Shown here piece by piece: positions 42,716 through 53,500 of a DNA stretch of 64,000 bases. The stretch comes from a virus. The stretch covers positions 62,001 through 126,000 of IMG/VR virus record IMGVR_UViG_3300023106_000001; one strand, 5' to 3'. The position numbers and the translations under genes are program-made. The notes under the pieces are model-generated. The model did no database searches. It saw only the letters and a program-made list of their open reading frames with translations, and was not told the origin of the DNA. Numbering within the stretch: the stretch's first letter is position 1; each line of letters begins with the position of its first letter.

Positions 42716-44424
42716 TGGCGCTAATAAAGGAAAAAATAAAGCAACAAAACAAAGAAGAATATGCCTATAAGAAAATGCTTAGTTATGGATGGACTCCTGA
42801 TCAAGCTGCGGGTATTGTTGGTAATTTGATAAGAGAAAGTAATCTGAATACTACTATATTAGGAACAGCGGATACAAAAGGATCAAAAGGGATCGCGCAG
42901 TGGCACAGTGGAAGATTAGAGGCCTTACAAAATAAATACGGATCAAATTGGACAGATTTAGACAACCAATTAGATTTTGTAAATTGGGAGTTAAATAACA
43001 CTCATAAAAAAGCAGGCGATAAGTTAAGAACAGCACAAGGTGTTTATAATACAGGTAGAATTGTTTCAGATGATTATGAAAGACCTAAAGTAAAATTTCA
43101 TGCTGATACTAAAAGACAAAAATTAGTATTAAACACTTATAAAAAATTATCAGGTAGTTCCCTCACAGACTCAGACCAACAACAGTTTTTAAAAGGAACA
43201 GCACAAAGAGCGATAGACAGTTATACGCCACCTACTAACGAAGTACCTCTTACATACACACCAGAAGTAAGTAGTTTTGTAGAACCAATTAATATACCTA
43301 CCTTAGCGCCAGAAAATGAAACAGAAGCTGTACAAAAGGCAAAAGAAGAATTAAATAGTAAACAACAGCAACAAATTAATCAGCAAAGATTTATACAAGA
43401 TTTATTAGTAGCTTCACAAGTAAAGTATGTAGATCCTAACCAAGTACAACAAGAAGACATCTATAATCAAGAGCAATACTTTCAAAGAGGGGGTATTTAT
43501 GATCTTCCTATGAATAATGCTAATCCCATAACACCAAAGCAATTCACTCTAGAATACCTTAACTCACCTAAATACAGAGAACGTTTAAAAAATAGCGGAT
43601 ATGAAGATGTTGATGGTGAAATAAAAAGAAGATTAGCAGGAACAAACCCTGAAGTTTTTCCATATAAGGCTCCACCAGCACCAAATGTAATACAGTCGTT
43701 ATTAGGCAAAAAACAAGAAGAAGGGGAAAGAGGCAGTTATTACAGTCCATTCACAAAGAAAATACAATTAGATTCTAAATATAATATTGATACTCATAGA
43801 GATGTTTATCCAAATGCAACCCAACCAACATCTGAGGAAATAGAGACTCACGAGAGATCACATGCCACTACTAGTTTATTCCCAGAAGATAGGTTCAATA
43901 AAACAGATATAAGAAGGCTTACTAATTATCATAAAAAAGATAAAAATATTCCTGAACATGATTTAATCCCAGGAGAAAATAAAGCAGATTTAGATGCGTT
44001 CAGATACCTATTAAAAAGAGAAGGTGTTTATGATGCAGGAAAGCAAGATTTTACTCCCGAAATGTTTAAAAGAACTAAAAAATCTGCCACTAAAGATAGA
44101 TTACAAAGTGTTTATTCAGACGAAGCTATTATATATTTAATGAATAATGTAGCGCAAAATGAAGATAATAATTTAATTTATGGACAAAATGGAGGAGTTA
44201 TTAATGATGATCAAGGTTATTGGAATCCAGATAATTGGGGTAAGGTTGTAGAAATAAATTCAAATAATATTTCAATGCAAAATGTAAATCAACCCCTCAT
44301 TGGCGTATCAAATGAAACAGGAGAAAGTAAGTTAATGATGCCTGGAAAGAATTATATTTTCGAAAATACGAATAAAGTTACTGAATACCCTACAAAAAGA
44401 AATAAAAACAAAAGATTTTCATAA
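42715..44424 (+). CDS. Virion lysozyme-metallopeptidase cargo protein
   Basis: A 569-residue two-enzyme protein. The N-terminal domain (about 10-140) is a phage tail lysozyme type: YKKMLSYGWTPDQAAGIVGN, then the likely catalytic Glu in IRESNLN (residue 41), and KGIAQWHSGRL. The second half has HERSH at 379-383 (HExxH zinc motif) and ENKADLDAFRYL at 421-432, whose Glu421 could be the third zinc ligand, a gluzincin pattern. The C-terminus (GQNGGVINDDQGYWNP, then LMMPGKNYIFEN) carries the NGG-type segment seen in crAss-like packaged proteins. It would degrade peptidoglycan and perhaps scaffold or envelope proteins during entry or assembly. Confidence 0.78.
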   Translation: MALIKEKIKQQNKEEYAYKKMLSYGWTPDQAAGIVGNLIRESNLNTTILGTADTKGSKGIAQWHSGRLEALQNKYGSNWTDLDNQLDFVNWELNNTHKKAGDKLRTAQGVYNTGRIVSDDYERPKVKFHADTKRQKLVLNTYKKLSGSSLTDSDQQQFLKGTAQRAIDSYTPPTNEVPLTYTPEVSSFVEPINIPTLAPENETEAVQKAKEELNSKQQQQINQQRFIQDLLVASQVKYVDPNQVQQEDIYNQEQYFQRGGIYDLPMNNANPITPKQFTLEYLNSPKYRERLKNSGYEDVDGEIKRRLAGTNPEVFPYKAPPAPNVIQSLLGKKQEEGERGSYYSPFTKKIQLDSKYNIDTHRDVYPNATQPTSEEIETHERSHATTSLFPEDRFNKTDIRRLTNYHKKDKNIPEHDLIPGENKADLDAFRYLLKREGVYDAGKQDFTPEMFKRTKKSATKDRLQSVYSDEAIIYLMNNVAQNEDNNLIYGQNGGVINDDQGYWNPDNWGKVVEINSNNISMQNVNQPLIGVSNETGESKLMMPGKNYIFENTNKVTEYPTKRNKNKRFS

Positions 44425-47400
44425 TGAAGAGAGTTAAAAATAATAGATATCAAAGCGGAGGAAATCTGTACAACTATCAAAAAACAGGTAATAAAAATAT
44501 TACTGCTAATGATGTAGCAAACATAAATCAAGCTACAGGAATTACCTTTACCCCTGAATTCAGTCAAGCGTATTTTTCTAATCAAAACAATCCTCCAGCA
44601 CCTGTACAACAATCACAAATTGATTTTACTACAATCCCTGTAAAAGACGTGACCTCGGACGGTTTATTTACAGACAGAAAAATTTGGTACACAGACAGAG
44701 CAGAGAATTTCTTAGGTAAAGCGCCAGCAGTAGAAGGTAAAGATTATCAAAGAATACCTTACAGTCAATGGAAAACATACCAAACTTCCCCTGCCTACCA
44801 ACAATATCAAAACCGTCAAGGCACTACTGCAACAGGTATGGCTTCTATGCAAATAGGAGGGAACTTCACAGCGCCTAGTAATCTAGGGTATACTCCACAA
44901 CCAATAACACTGCAACCACCAACAACAAATCAGTTTGACACTAATGAATTTGGTACTTATTCTAATCAGTTAGCTCAACAATATCCTCTACCGAATACTA
45001 CAAATAATGGATTTACCTACAATCCTAATGAGTTATCCCCATATTCTACTCCACCTCAAATTACAACTCCTAATACTTATGGAGTCCAAGATACAGGATC
45101 AGAATATATTCAAGGGGATAATAATGGAGATGGTGTTGTAGATCAAAGAGATCAATACGATATGAATGGAAACCCACTACAAACGCCTACTCAAACACCA
45201 AATGTAACAGAAAATTTTTCTTATTTTAACCCATATGGAGGCTTCGATATTCCTAGCGCAGCTTATAAATTAGGCCAAGGTATCGGAACAGGAAATGCTT
45301 TTGATATCGGAGTCTCAGCAACTAAATTAGCAACAGGATTAGGAAGAAATCTTGTTTCAGGATTAGGTACGGCCAATAGAAGACAAAATATTCTAAATGA
45401 ATATCAACAGAAATCAAGACAAGCTTCTGTACCTGCAACTCAGTCTTTACAAATAGGTGGATATTTTCAGGAAGGCGGGCAGCAATCAACCCCTAGTCCA
45501 GAAGATATTGTAATAGCTTTTGCAGAGTCTACAGGCCAAGACCCACAAGCAATAATGGCTGAACTACAACAATTACCACCAGACCAACAGCAAGCTGCAC
45601 TTCAAGAAATGGTTTCTACCTTACAACAAAGTCAAGCACCACCTGTTCAAGAGCCTCAAGCATTTATGAAAGACGGGGGCAGATTAAAAAAAAAAGATGA
45701 AAATAAGGTAGCGACAGGAGAATATGTAGCTGAAACTCCAGAAGGAGATAAGGTAGCTGAAATTGAAAAAGATGAATATATAAAAAAACCTGATGGAACA
45801 ATCCAAAAAGCATTAGGAGCTACTCATGAAAAAGGAGGTATTGAACTTACAGCAGAACAATTACCAGAAGACTCTCAAATTATTTCCGACCATTTAAAAA
45901 TAGGTAAAGAAGGCGCTAAAAAATTCAATGAAGAATATGATTTAGGAGTTAAGTCTACAAACACTTATGCAGATGTAATTGACAAATTCAACAGAAAAAC
46001 AGGGCTTGATAAAATTATTAAAGAACAAGAGGACATAGCCTCAAAACTTCAAAAACAAGCAGATAAATTATTACATAATCCAAACTTAGAAGATACAATT
46101 AGAATTAATGTAAATTTCCTAACTGAAGAATTTCAAGAATTAGAGCAAGAGAAATTACCTATAATAGAAGCACGTAAAAGCTTTTTTGATGAAGTATTTA
46201 ATTTACAAGAAGATTCTAAAGTAGGTCATAATGCAGAGGAAATTACAAAACCCATTATGCAAAATGGAGGCCTTTATAATGGGGATATAATTATAGGATA
46301 TTCTAAAAAATATAATCTTCCGCAAGAAAAAGTAAAAGAATTACTTTATGAATTTCAAAACGGAGGAAATAGAACAGCCAATGTAACTAGTAACTTAAAT
46401 CCTTACAGTAAAAATATTCGAGAACAGCAATCAGCTAATACAGAAGCTTATGGAGTGGTTAAAACACAAGAAGCTCTTCAAAATCTGTATAATAATTTTC
46501 CAAATATTATTAACTCTGATCCTGGATTTAAACAATTGATAACAGTTGACTCAAAAGGAAATGTAAAGTTAAAAGGGAATGTGCCTTTAAACAAACAATC
46601 TGAAATTGTAGGGAATGTGCAAAGATTGATAGATGAGAATATGAAAGACTCAGCTCAAACTATCATAAATAACCCTAATAACTTTAATTCAGATGCAGTT
46701 AAAGAAGCTCAAAGATATTTAACAGAAGAGACTTTTTTACCAGATACAACAGGAGAAACAGATCAGTCTAGAGCTATTAGAGGGTATGATGAAAAATTAG
46801 GCAACTTCACTTCTGGAAGATACTCAATGCAAATCAACCTAGTAACACCAGAAGAAAAACAGTTGTTGGCCGACAATGGAATATTAACAGTTAAACAACT
46901 AAAAAATTCACCTTTAAGAGCTAAACTTTCTGCTCCTAGTATTAAAAATTTAGATAACATTGAAGGTCTTATTGGGGATACATCAGCTGATTATGGAATT
47001 GCAGAAGTAACACCTGACTCAAGACCTCTGGCAACCAAGCCTTCTCCAACCAATAAACTCCCATCATTTACAGCAAACAATCAGGAAATAAATACACAAG
47101 GATTACTAAATTTACCTGACCAAAGTCCTTTATTGCCAGATAGTTTACAAGGGGCTTTAAAAATAAATAGAAGGTATGATAGAATTGAAGCACCATTAGT
47201 TTCACCTGATGCACAAGTGAATGAAATCAGAAGACAAGAAGCTTCAACAATAGAGAGTTTAAATAGTTTACCAGATGCGCAAAGAGCCTCAGCAATAGCA
47301 CAAGTTCAAGCTAATACACAAGCTCAATTAAATAATGTAATGGGTCAAGTCGCAGGACAAAATCAAGCTTCTACATTTCAGGCCAATGCAGCAAATGCAC

Positions 47401-47753
47401 AAATACAAGCCAGAGAGGAAGACGCAAGAGCTAGTGATTTATTAAGTTATGAAGGTAGAATATTAAAAGCCGATGCAATAACTCAACAGAATCTTAGAAA
47501 TTATTATAATACTGCTCAAAAAGTAAATTTAGGTAATTATAACACTGTAAACTCTGTAAACCTAATAAATTCCATGTATGACAATGCTAGATATACCCCT
47601 GATGGAGTTGCTATGACTAATTTAGATTTAGCTACTAATTACAGCGCAAGTCCACAAGATGAGTATCAAAGATTATTAGATGCAAAGAAAACTTTACAAA
47701 AATTTAATGTCCAAGCTAAAAAGAAACGTTTTGGAGGCACTCAAAGAACTTAA
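44424..47753 (+). CDS. Large cargo protein with repeated GG motifs and an EF-hand-like site
   Basis: A 1109-residue protein, coupled to the previous gene through TAATG. It has several short GG motifs (YQSGGNLYNY, MQIGGNFTAP, LQIGGYFQEGGQQ, FMKDGGRLKKK, MQNGGLYNG, FQNGGNRTA) that resemble packaging or processing signals of crAss-like cargo. A dockerin/EF-hand-like calcium loop, DNNGDGVVDQRD, lies at about 232-243. Residues about 430-500 (GEYVAETPEGDKVAEIEKDE, then EKGGIELT and DSQIISDHLKIG) are a conserved-looking module. The C-terminal 200 residues are Gln/Ala-rich helices. It probably travels in the capsid and is ejected with DNA. A ten-A tract lies at codons 421-424. Confidence 0.68.
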   Translation: MKRVKNNRYQSGGNLYNYQKTGNKNITANDVANINQATGITFTPEFSQAYFSNQNNPPAPVQQSQIDFTTIPVKDVTSDGLFTDRKIWYTDRAENFLGKAPAVEGKDYQRIPYSQWKTYQTSPAYQQYQNRQGTTATGMASMQIGGNFTAPSNLGYTPQPITLQPPTTNQFDTNEFGTYSNQLAQQYPLPNTTNNGFTYNPNELSPYSTPPQITTPNTYGVQDTGSEYIQGDNNGDGVVDQRDQYDMNGNPLQTPTQTPNVTENFSYFNPYGGFDIPSAAYKLGQGIGTGNAFDIGVSATKLATGLGRNLVSGLGTANRRQNILNEYQQKSRQASVPATQSLQIGGYFQEGGQQSTPSPEDIVIAFAESTGQDPQAIMAELQQLPPDQQQAALQEMVSTLQQSQAPPVQEPQAFMKDGGRLKKKDENKVATGEYVAETPEGDKVAEIEKDEYIKKPDGTIQKALGATHEKGGIELTAEQLPEDSQIISDHLKIGKEGAKKFNEEYDLGVKSTNTYADVIDKFNRKTGLDKIIKEQEDIASKLQKQADKLLHNPNLEDTIRINVNFLTEEFQELEQEKLPIIEARKSFFDEVFNLQEDSKVGHNAEEITKPIMQNGGLYNGDIIIGYSKKYNLPQEKVKELLYEFQNGGNRTANVTSNLNPYSKNIREQQSANTEAYGVVKTQEALQNLYNNFPNIINSDPGFKQLITVDSKGNVKLKGNVPLNKQSEIVGNVQRLIDENMKDSAQTIINNPNNFNSDAVKEAQRYLTEETFLPDTTGETDQSRAIRGYDEKLGNFTSGRYSMQINLVTPEEKQLLADNGILTVKQLKNSPLRAKLSAPSIKNLDNIEGLIGDTSADYGIAEVTPDSRPLATKPSPTNKLPSFTANNQEINTQGLLNLPDQSPLLPDSLQGALKINRRYDRIEAPLVSPDAQVNEIRRQEASTIESLNSLPDAQRASAIAQVQANTQAQLNNVMGQVAGQNQASTFQANAANAQIQAREEDARASDLLSYEGRILKADAITQQNLRNYYNTAQKVNLGNYNTVNSVNLINSMYDNARYTPDGVAMTNLDLATNYSASPQDEYQRLLDAKKTLQKFNVQAKKKRFGGTQRT
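45686..45695 (+). repeat. Ten-A homopolymer inside the 44424 cargo gene
   Basis: Ten A span the last base of a Leu codon and three Lys codons of RLKKKDEN. Both a one-base loss and a one-base gain lead to stops within a few codons, so slippage would produce a truncated product of about 425 residues. Confidence 0.85.
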
Positions 47754-47862
47754 ACGTAGTGCAAAAAATAATTAATTTGCAAATCTCAAATAAATAACGT
47801 AATTTCGCAATTCCATCTTATATAAATAGGGTGGGATTTTGCGTTTTAATAAACAACAATAT
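47754..47862 (+). other. Leader region with promoter and hairpin
   Basis: 109 bases between the cargo genes hold a promoter (47776-47807) and a hairpin whose arms are 47813-47820 and 47827-47834, eight pairs including wobbles, followed by GATTTTGCGTTTT. The hairpin lies between the expected transcription start and the ATG at 47863, so it could act as an attenuator or protect the 5' end. Confidence 0.5.
47776..47807 (+). promoter_or_regulatory. Promoter for the late cargo genes
   Basis: TTTG at 47776-47779, a 20-base spacer and TAATTTCG at 47800-47807, one base off the -7 consensus. Confidence 0.6.
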
Positions 47863-50523
47863 ATGGCATCTTATTTATCCACTCCTGATACTCCACAAGA
47901 ATATCAAAGTCCAATAAATCTAAATTTACTTAATCAGGCACTTTCTGTTAATCAGGGTAAGTACGATAACGGATTACAAAAGTATAATAATAATCTTGTT
48001 CAATTAAAAGTGCAGGAAAATCTATTATTACGACAAGAAGACAAAGATAGATTTGCTCAAAATGTTCAAGGACTTATTGATGAAGTAAATAAAAGTGGGA
48101 AGATAAATTGGGCAAAAAGTGGGTTAACAAATAAAATCAACGCTTATACCAATATGGCCATTGATGATTACACTTTAGATCAAATTGGCATTTCACAGTC
48201 TATTCGTAATTTTGACACGGAAATAAAGAAAAAAAGAGAGAAAAACGATGGTAGTTATTCCGATGTAAATTACGCATTTGCCCAAGAGCAAGCAGGAATT
48301 GCTAACTATCTTCAAGGTAGAGATGCTCAGGGTAATAAGGTTGATAAAATTGGAGCACTTCAATATACAAACTACATTGATGTAAATAAATCGGCCTTAG
48401 AAAAAGCAAAGGCATTTAAAGAACTAAAAGGAGAAGAAACAGTTGAAATTCCGTTTACTGATAGTGATGGTGTAAGAAGGACAAAAACAACTTCTGTTAA
48501 AGGACTTACAGAATCTGAAATATTGGCTTACATGCCTCAAATACTATCCCCACAAGAAGGAAAACAATTACAGATAAATGGTTGGGCTAAATACCAAGGA
48601 GAAAATGGATTAGCAGTTGCTCAAGAAGCATTTAAATCATATACAAAAAACGTAGAAGAAAACTTAAATGCAAATATTGAAAAGTATAATGTAGATTATA
48701 ATAATAAAAACTTAACACAAGAACAAAGAAACCAAGCATTTAGAAATAAAACAGCAGAAGAAGATAGAAAATCACAATATTTACAAAGTTTTAAAAGTAT
48801 TGACCCTAACAATTCCGCTTCAATAGGGGGATTTTTAGAAACTACAAATTGGAAAACTACTTTTGCAAAAATGGCAGGAGCTAAAACCTCTGTTACTTAT
48901 GATACAGATGCTGCTTTTTATGATGCTAAAGATTTAGAACTTAAGTATTCTGCCGAATCAAGAGCGGTACAAAAGCATGCTTTAGAAATGACAAAACTAC
49001 AACAAGAAATAAGTAAAGAAGCCGTAGGTGCAGTTGGATCAGGTACAGGAATTTCTCTTTCAAACTTACCTGTGGAAAATGTAGACGAAACTAATCCATA
49101 CACCACATTAGTAAAAGATTTCGCTACAGAAAGTGTCGGAATTGTTTCTTTGGCGAATAATACACTACAAGGAGGGGGAATAGATGATAATACTAAAAAA
49201 TCATATCAAGCAAATTATGCAGAAGCTATAAAGAGCGGATATGCTCCAGCAACTGCCGCAAAGACAGCATTTAGTAAATCAGGGTTATCTAACTTATTTC
49301 CTGAACAGTATTCTCAAATATTAGAAGCTTATGTTAGAAGAAACGATATGGCCTCAGTTTTAAAAGAATCTAATACACAAACAGTAAATGTGTTCAAACA
49401 AGATCCTGCAAAATATGTAAGCTCTCTTAGACAAAAACTAAATTCTTTAGGAAGAGTAGAGACAACAGGTGCTTATGGTATACCTATAATGAGTAAAACA
49501 GCAGATTCTCCTGAAGTAAGGCAAGCACAAGACTTTGTAAATAAAAACGGAGGGTGGGATAATCTTCAAAAAACATTATTGGCAGACCCTACAAAAATAC
49601 CAGTTTTTGAAAATGTATTAAATGGCTTAGAGACACTAGCAGATAGAGCGGGAGTGAGAACAACTTTAAATCCATTCGGATCTGTCAGTTTAAGAGAAGA
49701 CTCTTTGTCAGGAAGAAATAAAATAGTGGCCGATAAAGGAAAAGGAATTGTAACAACAAATAAGTTAGCAACAGTTACTAATGATAAAGTAAAAGAACAG
49801 ATAATTAACGCAATTCCTCAAATGGAAGGAGAAGTAGCTTTTGATCCCAAAAAAGGACTTAGTTTTAGAAGAACAGATGATGGAAGTTTTGAAGTTATAC
49901 AATCAGGTCTAAAAGAAGGTGTTAAAGGAATATTTGGAAGTGCCAGAACATACACAGTTAAAAGAGGAGATGATTTATATAATGTTTTAAATGCACAGGC
50001 TCTAAATGAAGCACAATCAAGACAAGTTACAGCAGGTAATTATACAACTCCTATAAATAATGAAAATATTCAATTTTTAGATATGCAACAAAAATCAGCT
50101 TTAAACAAAGCAAGTAATTTTATTTCAGGTACATTAGGAGTGAATTTTCAAATGGGTTCTAAAGTTAATCCAAGTTATTTTTTAACTCAACCAACAACAG
50201 ATCAAGTTTATAAACAAAAATTACAAGCGGTAATTCCCGTAGAAAAAATTGAAGCTTTAACAGCACTAATGTCAAAAGATGCTTACAATAAATTTACCGT
50301 TAGTGCTACTCCAGTTCAAGGACAATGGACAACTTCTGTATCTCTTAAAAAAGGAGGAGCGCCATTACTTCTAAGTGAAACAGAGACAGGTAAACAAGTA
50401 ATGGATAAACAACTTCTTTTATTTATTAAACAATATCCACAAATATTAGTGGGAGAAGCAGTATTAGAATACCTACAACAAAACCCTAAAGAAATAGACA
50501 CAGTTTTAAACAGACTAAAATAA
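47863..50523 (+). CDS. Packaged virion (cargo) protein, unknown
   Basis: I place the start at ATG 47863 (MASYLSTPDTPQEYQSP), giving 886 residues, because the frame's TTG at 47839 falls in the leader hairpin. The protein is mostly helical, rich in Gln, Asn and Lys, with no signal peptide, membrane segment or enzyme motif that I can see. The beginning (INLNLLNQALSVNQGKYDNG) resembles N-termini of a conserved crAss-like cargo family, from memory. It sits between two other cargo genes, with five bases to the next. Confidence 0.65.
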   Translation: MASYLSTPDTPQEYQSPINLNLLNQALSVNQGKYDNGLQKYNNNLVQLKVQENLLLRQEDKDRFAQNVQGLIDEVNKSGKINWAKSGLTNKINAYTNMAIDDYTLDQIGISQSIRNFDTEIKKKREKNDGSYSDVNYAFAQEQAGIANYLQGRDAQGNKVDKIGALQYTNYIDVNKSALEKAKAFKELKGEETVEIPFTDSDGVRRTKTTSVKGLTESEILAYMPQILSPQEGKQLQINGWAKYQGENGLAVAQEAFKSYTKNVEENLNANIEKYNVDYNNKNLTQEQRNQAFRNKTAEEDRKSQYLQSFKSIDPNNSASIGGFLETTNWKTTFAKMAGAKTSVTYDTDAAFYDAKDLELKYSAESRAVQKHALEMTKLQQEISKEAVGAVGSGTGISLSNLPVENVDETNPYTTLVKDFATESVGIVSLANNTLQGGGIDDNTKKSYQANYAEAIKSGYAPATAAKTAFSKSGLSNLFPEQYSQILEAYVRRNDMASVLKESNTQTVNVFKQDPAKYVSSLRQKLNSLGRVETTGAYGIPIMSKTADSPEVRQAQDFVNKNGGWDNLQKTLLADPTKIPVFENVLNGLETLADRAGVRTTLNPFGSVSLREDSLSGRNKIVADKGKGIVTTNKLATVTNDKVKEQIINAIPQMEGEVAFDPKKGLSFRRTDDGSFEVIQSGLKEGVKGIFGSARTYTVKRGDDLYNVLNAQALNEAQSRQVTAGNYTTPINNENIQFLDMQQKSALNKASNFISGTLGVNFQMGSKVNPSYFLTQPTTDQVYKQKLQAVIPVEKIEALTALMSKDAYNKFTVSATPVQGQWTTSVSLKKGGAPLLLSETETGKQVMDKQLLLFIKQYPQILVGEAVLEYLQQNPKEIDTVLNRLK

Positions 50524-50527
50524 GCAC

Positions 50528-53500
50528 ATGGCAGAACCAACTACAGCAGGTTATAATCCAATAGATACTCAATTACTAGCAGATGCAACAGTGGCTCCTG
50601 TTATTACTACACCTACCACTTTTATTGCACAAGATGTAAGGAAAAAAGAAGTTCAGCCTGACTTATCTTCAAATCCATTTGCACAAGCACCCTCTTTATT
50701 TGGAAGTCAATTTAAAGAAGAGCCAAGAGCATTGAAGGGATACGCTAATGAGTCTTACAATGAAGCTTACACGCCTCTTTCTAATGGAGAATATATAGGA
50801 AGGTATGAGAATTTTATCCCAGGCACAAATAACCAAGAAAGACTGGCACAACAACAAACAACATCTGAAAAATGGACAAACGGATTTGGTAAGTTACTTG
50901 GTAAAACAGGTGTTGCTGTATTAGGAGGGACTTTAGGAGTCGTTGACAGTTTAGTTGAAGGGATATCTAAAGGAAGTTTATCCGAAGCATATAATACAGA
51001 TTTCAACAATTATTTAGATGATTTGAATGTTAAACTTGACTACAAATTACCAAATTATTATACAGAACAAGAAAATAATGCAAGTTTATTTGGTCAGGTA
51101 GCTACAACTAATTTCTGGGCAGATAAAGTATTTGGAGGACTGTCATTTACAGCGGGCTTACTTATTTCAGAGGGAATATGGACAGCGGCAACAGGAGGAG
51201 TAGGGTTATTAGCGCAAGAAAGTCAATTAGCAAAATTAGCAAAGTGGACAATTAAAGGAGCTGGAGGGGAAGCAAAAACTTTAGAAGCTTTAAACGCGGC
51301 AAAAATATTGTCTAAAGGATCATCTACAGCATTACTAGAAGCAGAAACTACAGCGTTAGGTAGAAAAGTAAGTGATCAGATATTAGGTAAGATAGGAGAG
51401 ATAAATAAAACTACTTCTATAAATGCATATAAAATAAGAAAAATATCGGATGTAGCTTTGGTAGCAACACGTTCAGCAGGTTATGAGGCTGGAATGGAAG
51501 CGCGCCAATATATGAATTCCACAGAACATGATTGGCTTGAAAATTATCAAAAAGTAAATGGAGTTGATCCAACACCTGAAGAATATTCTGCTTTCAAAGA
51601 CCAATTAACTACAACAGGAAATTATGTTTTTGGAGCTAATATGATTATTGTAGGAACCTCTAATTTAGCCCAATTTGGAAATGCATTAATAGGTAAAACA
51701 GTTAATCCAAATGTAGGTAATAGCTTTCTAAAAAGAAGCTTATTAGGCATTGGATTTGATAAAACAATTACAGAAGAAGGTAAAATATTGTATAAAGCTT
51801 TAGAGGCAACTAAAGGACAAAGAATAGCAGGTAAAGTTTGGGGAGTATTAGGGGCAGCAATTCCAGAAGCACAAGAAGAAATGGGACAAAGAGTTGTTTC
51901 ACAAACTGCCGAAAAATACATGCTAAATGCTTTTGACCCCGAAAAAACAAAAACAACTTATGGAGTGGCTGATGCATTTACAGAAGCACTTCAAGACACT
52001 TATGGCACAAAAGAAGGACTTTCAGAAGGACTTGTAGGAGCTATTGTTGGGGTATTAGGTGCAGGAGTGCATTCAAGATTTAAATTTGGAGATGTTACAG
52101 CTGAGAGAGAAGAAACACAAAGAACAGTTGACTACGCTAATGCATTTACAGCAGATAACCATATAAATAATGTAATTGCAAATAATAAAATACAGGCTTC
52201 TCAAGAATCAAAACAACAAGCAATACAAAGAGGTGATTTAACAGGAGAATTACTAGCTGATGCGGAATCGGCCATAGCTCACATAGAACGTAATCAAGCT
52301 ATAAGTAGCGTACAGGAAGGCTTTTTTGATTTTCAACGTCAAATAAATGCTGTTAAAAATGACGAATTAGCTAAAGAATTAGGATTAGGTACAGGTCAAG
52401 AAGCCGAAGAACAAGCCCAGGTATTTAAAGAAGAAAAAATAGCTGAGTATAAAGAAATTTCAGATAAACATCAAAAGAATTTAAATTATTCTCAAGCTTT
52501 ATTAGGTGAAACAGAAATCGCAGGATTAGATAAAACTTCTACAAGAGAAGTAGTAAGAGCAATGGCCTATAGTATGACTATGGGAGAAACGGCTATGCGT
52601 ATAAATCAAAATTTAATTTCTCACGTTAAATCTTTAGTGACTGATTCAGTTAATGTAGAAAACATTACAGAAGCTTTAGATGTACAACAAGTTTTAGATT
52701 TAGCGCCAAAAGAAAAAACTCTAAAAATATCTCAATTAGATTTACATTTACAATCTTTAGATCGTCGAGAAAAAGAAGTTTTAAATAGACAATTTGAAGC
52801 AAGTAAGTTAACAGACACAGAAGACAACAAAGCACGAGCAAACGCTTTAATTGACATCAATAAGGAGATTACGGCAATACAAGAAGAAAGAACACAGGCA
52901 CAAACGGAAAAACAACTAGCTTTAGATGCAATAGGCATAAAAAATTATACAGATGCAAGTATAACTGTTGACATGTTCACTACTCAAAATGAAAATTTAG
53001 ATAAATTAAGAGCAACTTTAGCAGATATAAAATTATCAGATCCAGAAAAATTCTTTGAAATTCAAAAAGCTTTACAAGCACAATCAAAAGCTGTAGACCA
53101 CATTAAAAATTATCAGAAAACTACTCAAGCTATTGTAAATCCAAACACCAGAGTAAAAGTTATAAATGGGTGGGTTAGTAAGTTACTGAATAAAAATACT
53201 AAACTTAATGAGTCAACTGCATCATATTTCACCGATATTTTAGAGAAGTGGAAAACTGATACAGTGGTAGTTTTTCAGGAAAATCAGAATCTAATAGAAA
53301 GAAGAGCGTTTGAGAATGGAGAACCTGTTTCAGAAGCGTATAAACAACAGTTAGGGGAAGAAGTAAGAAAAGGAATTCAATTGCCCTCAGCTGATCAGGC
53401 TATTTATGATGCATACCAAAAAGAAATTGAAGATAATGCAGTAGCCACTATTCCAAATAATGTAGAAGTTACACCAGTTACAAATCTAACTACTTTACAA

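Noticed and set aside
47839-47862. TTG start for the 886-residue cargo protein
   Set aside because: It falls in the leader hairpin region, and the following ATG at 47863 gives a normal N-terminus.
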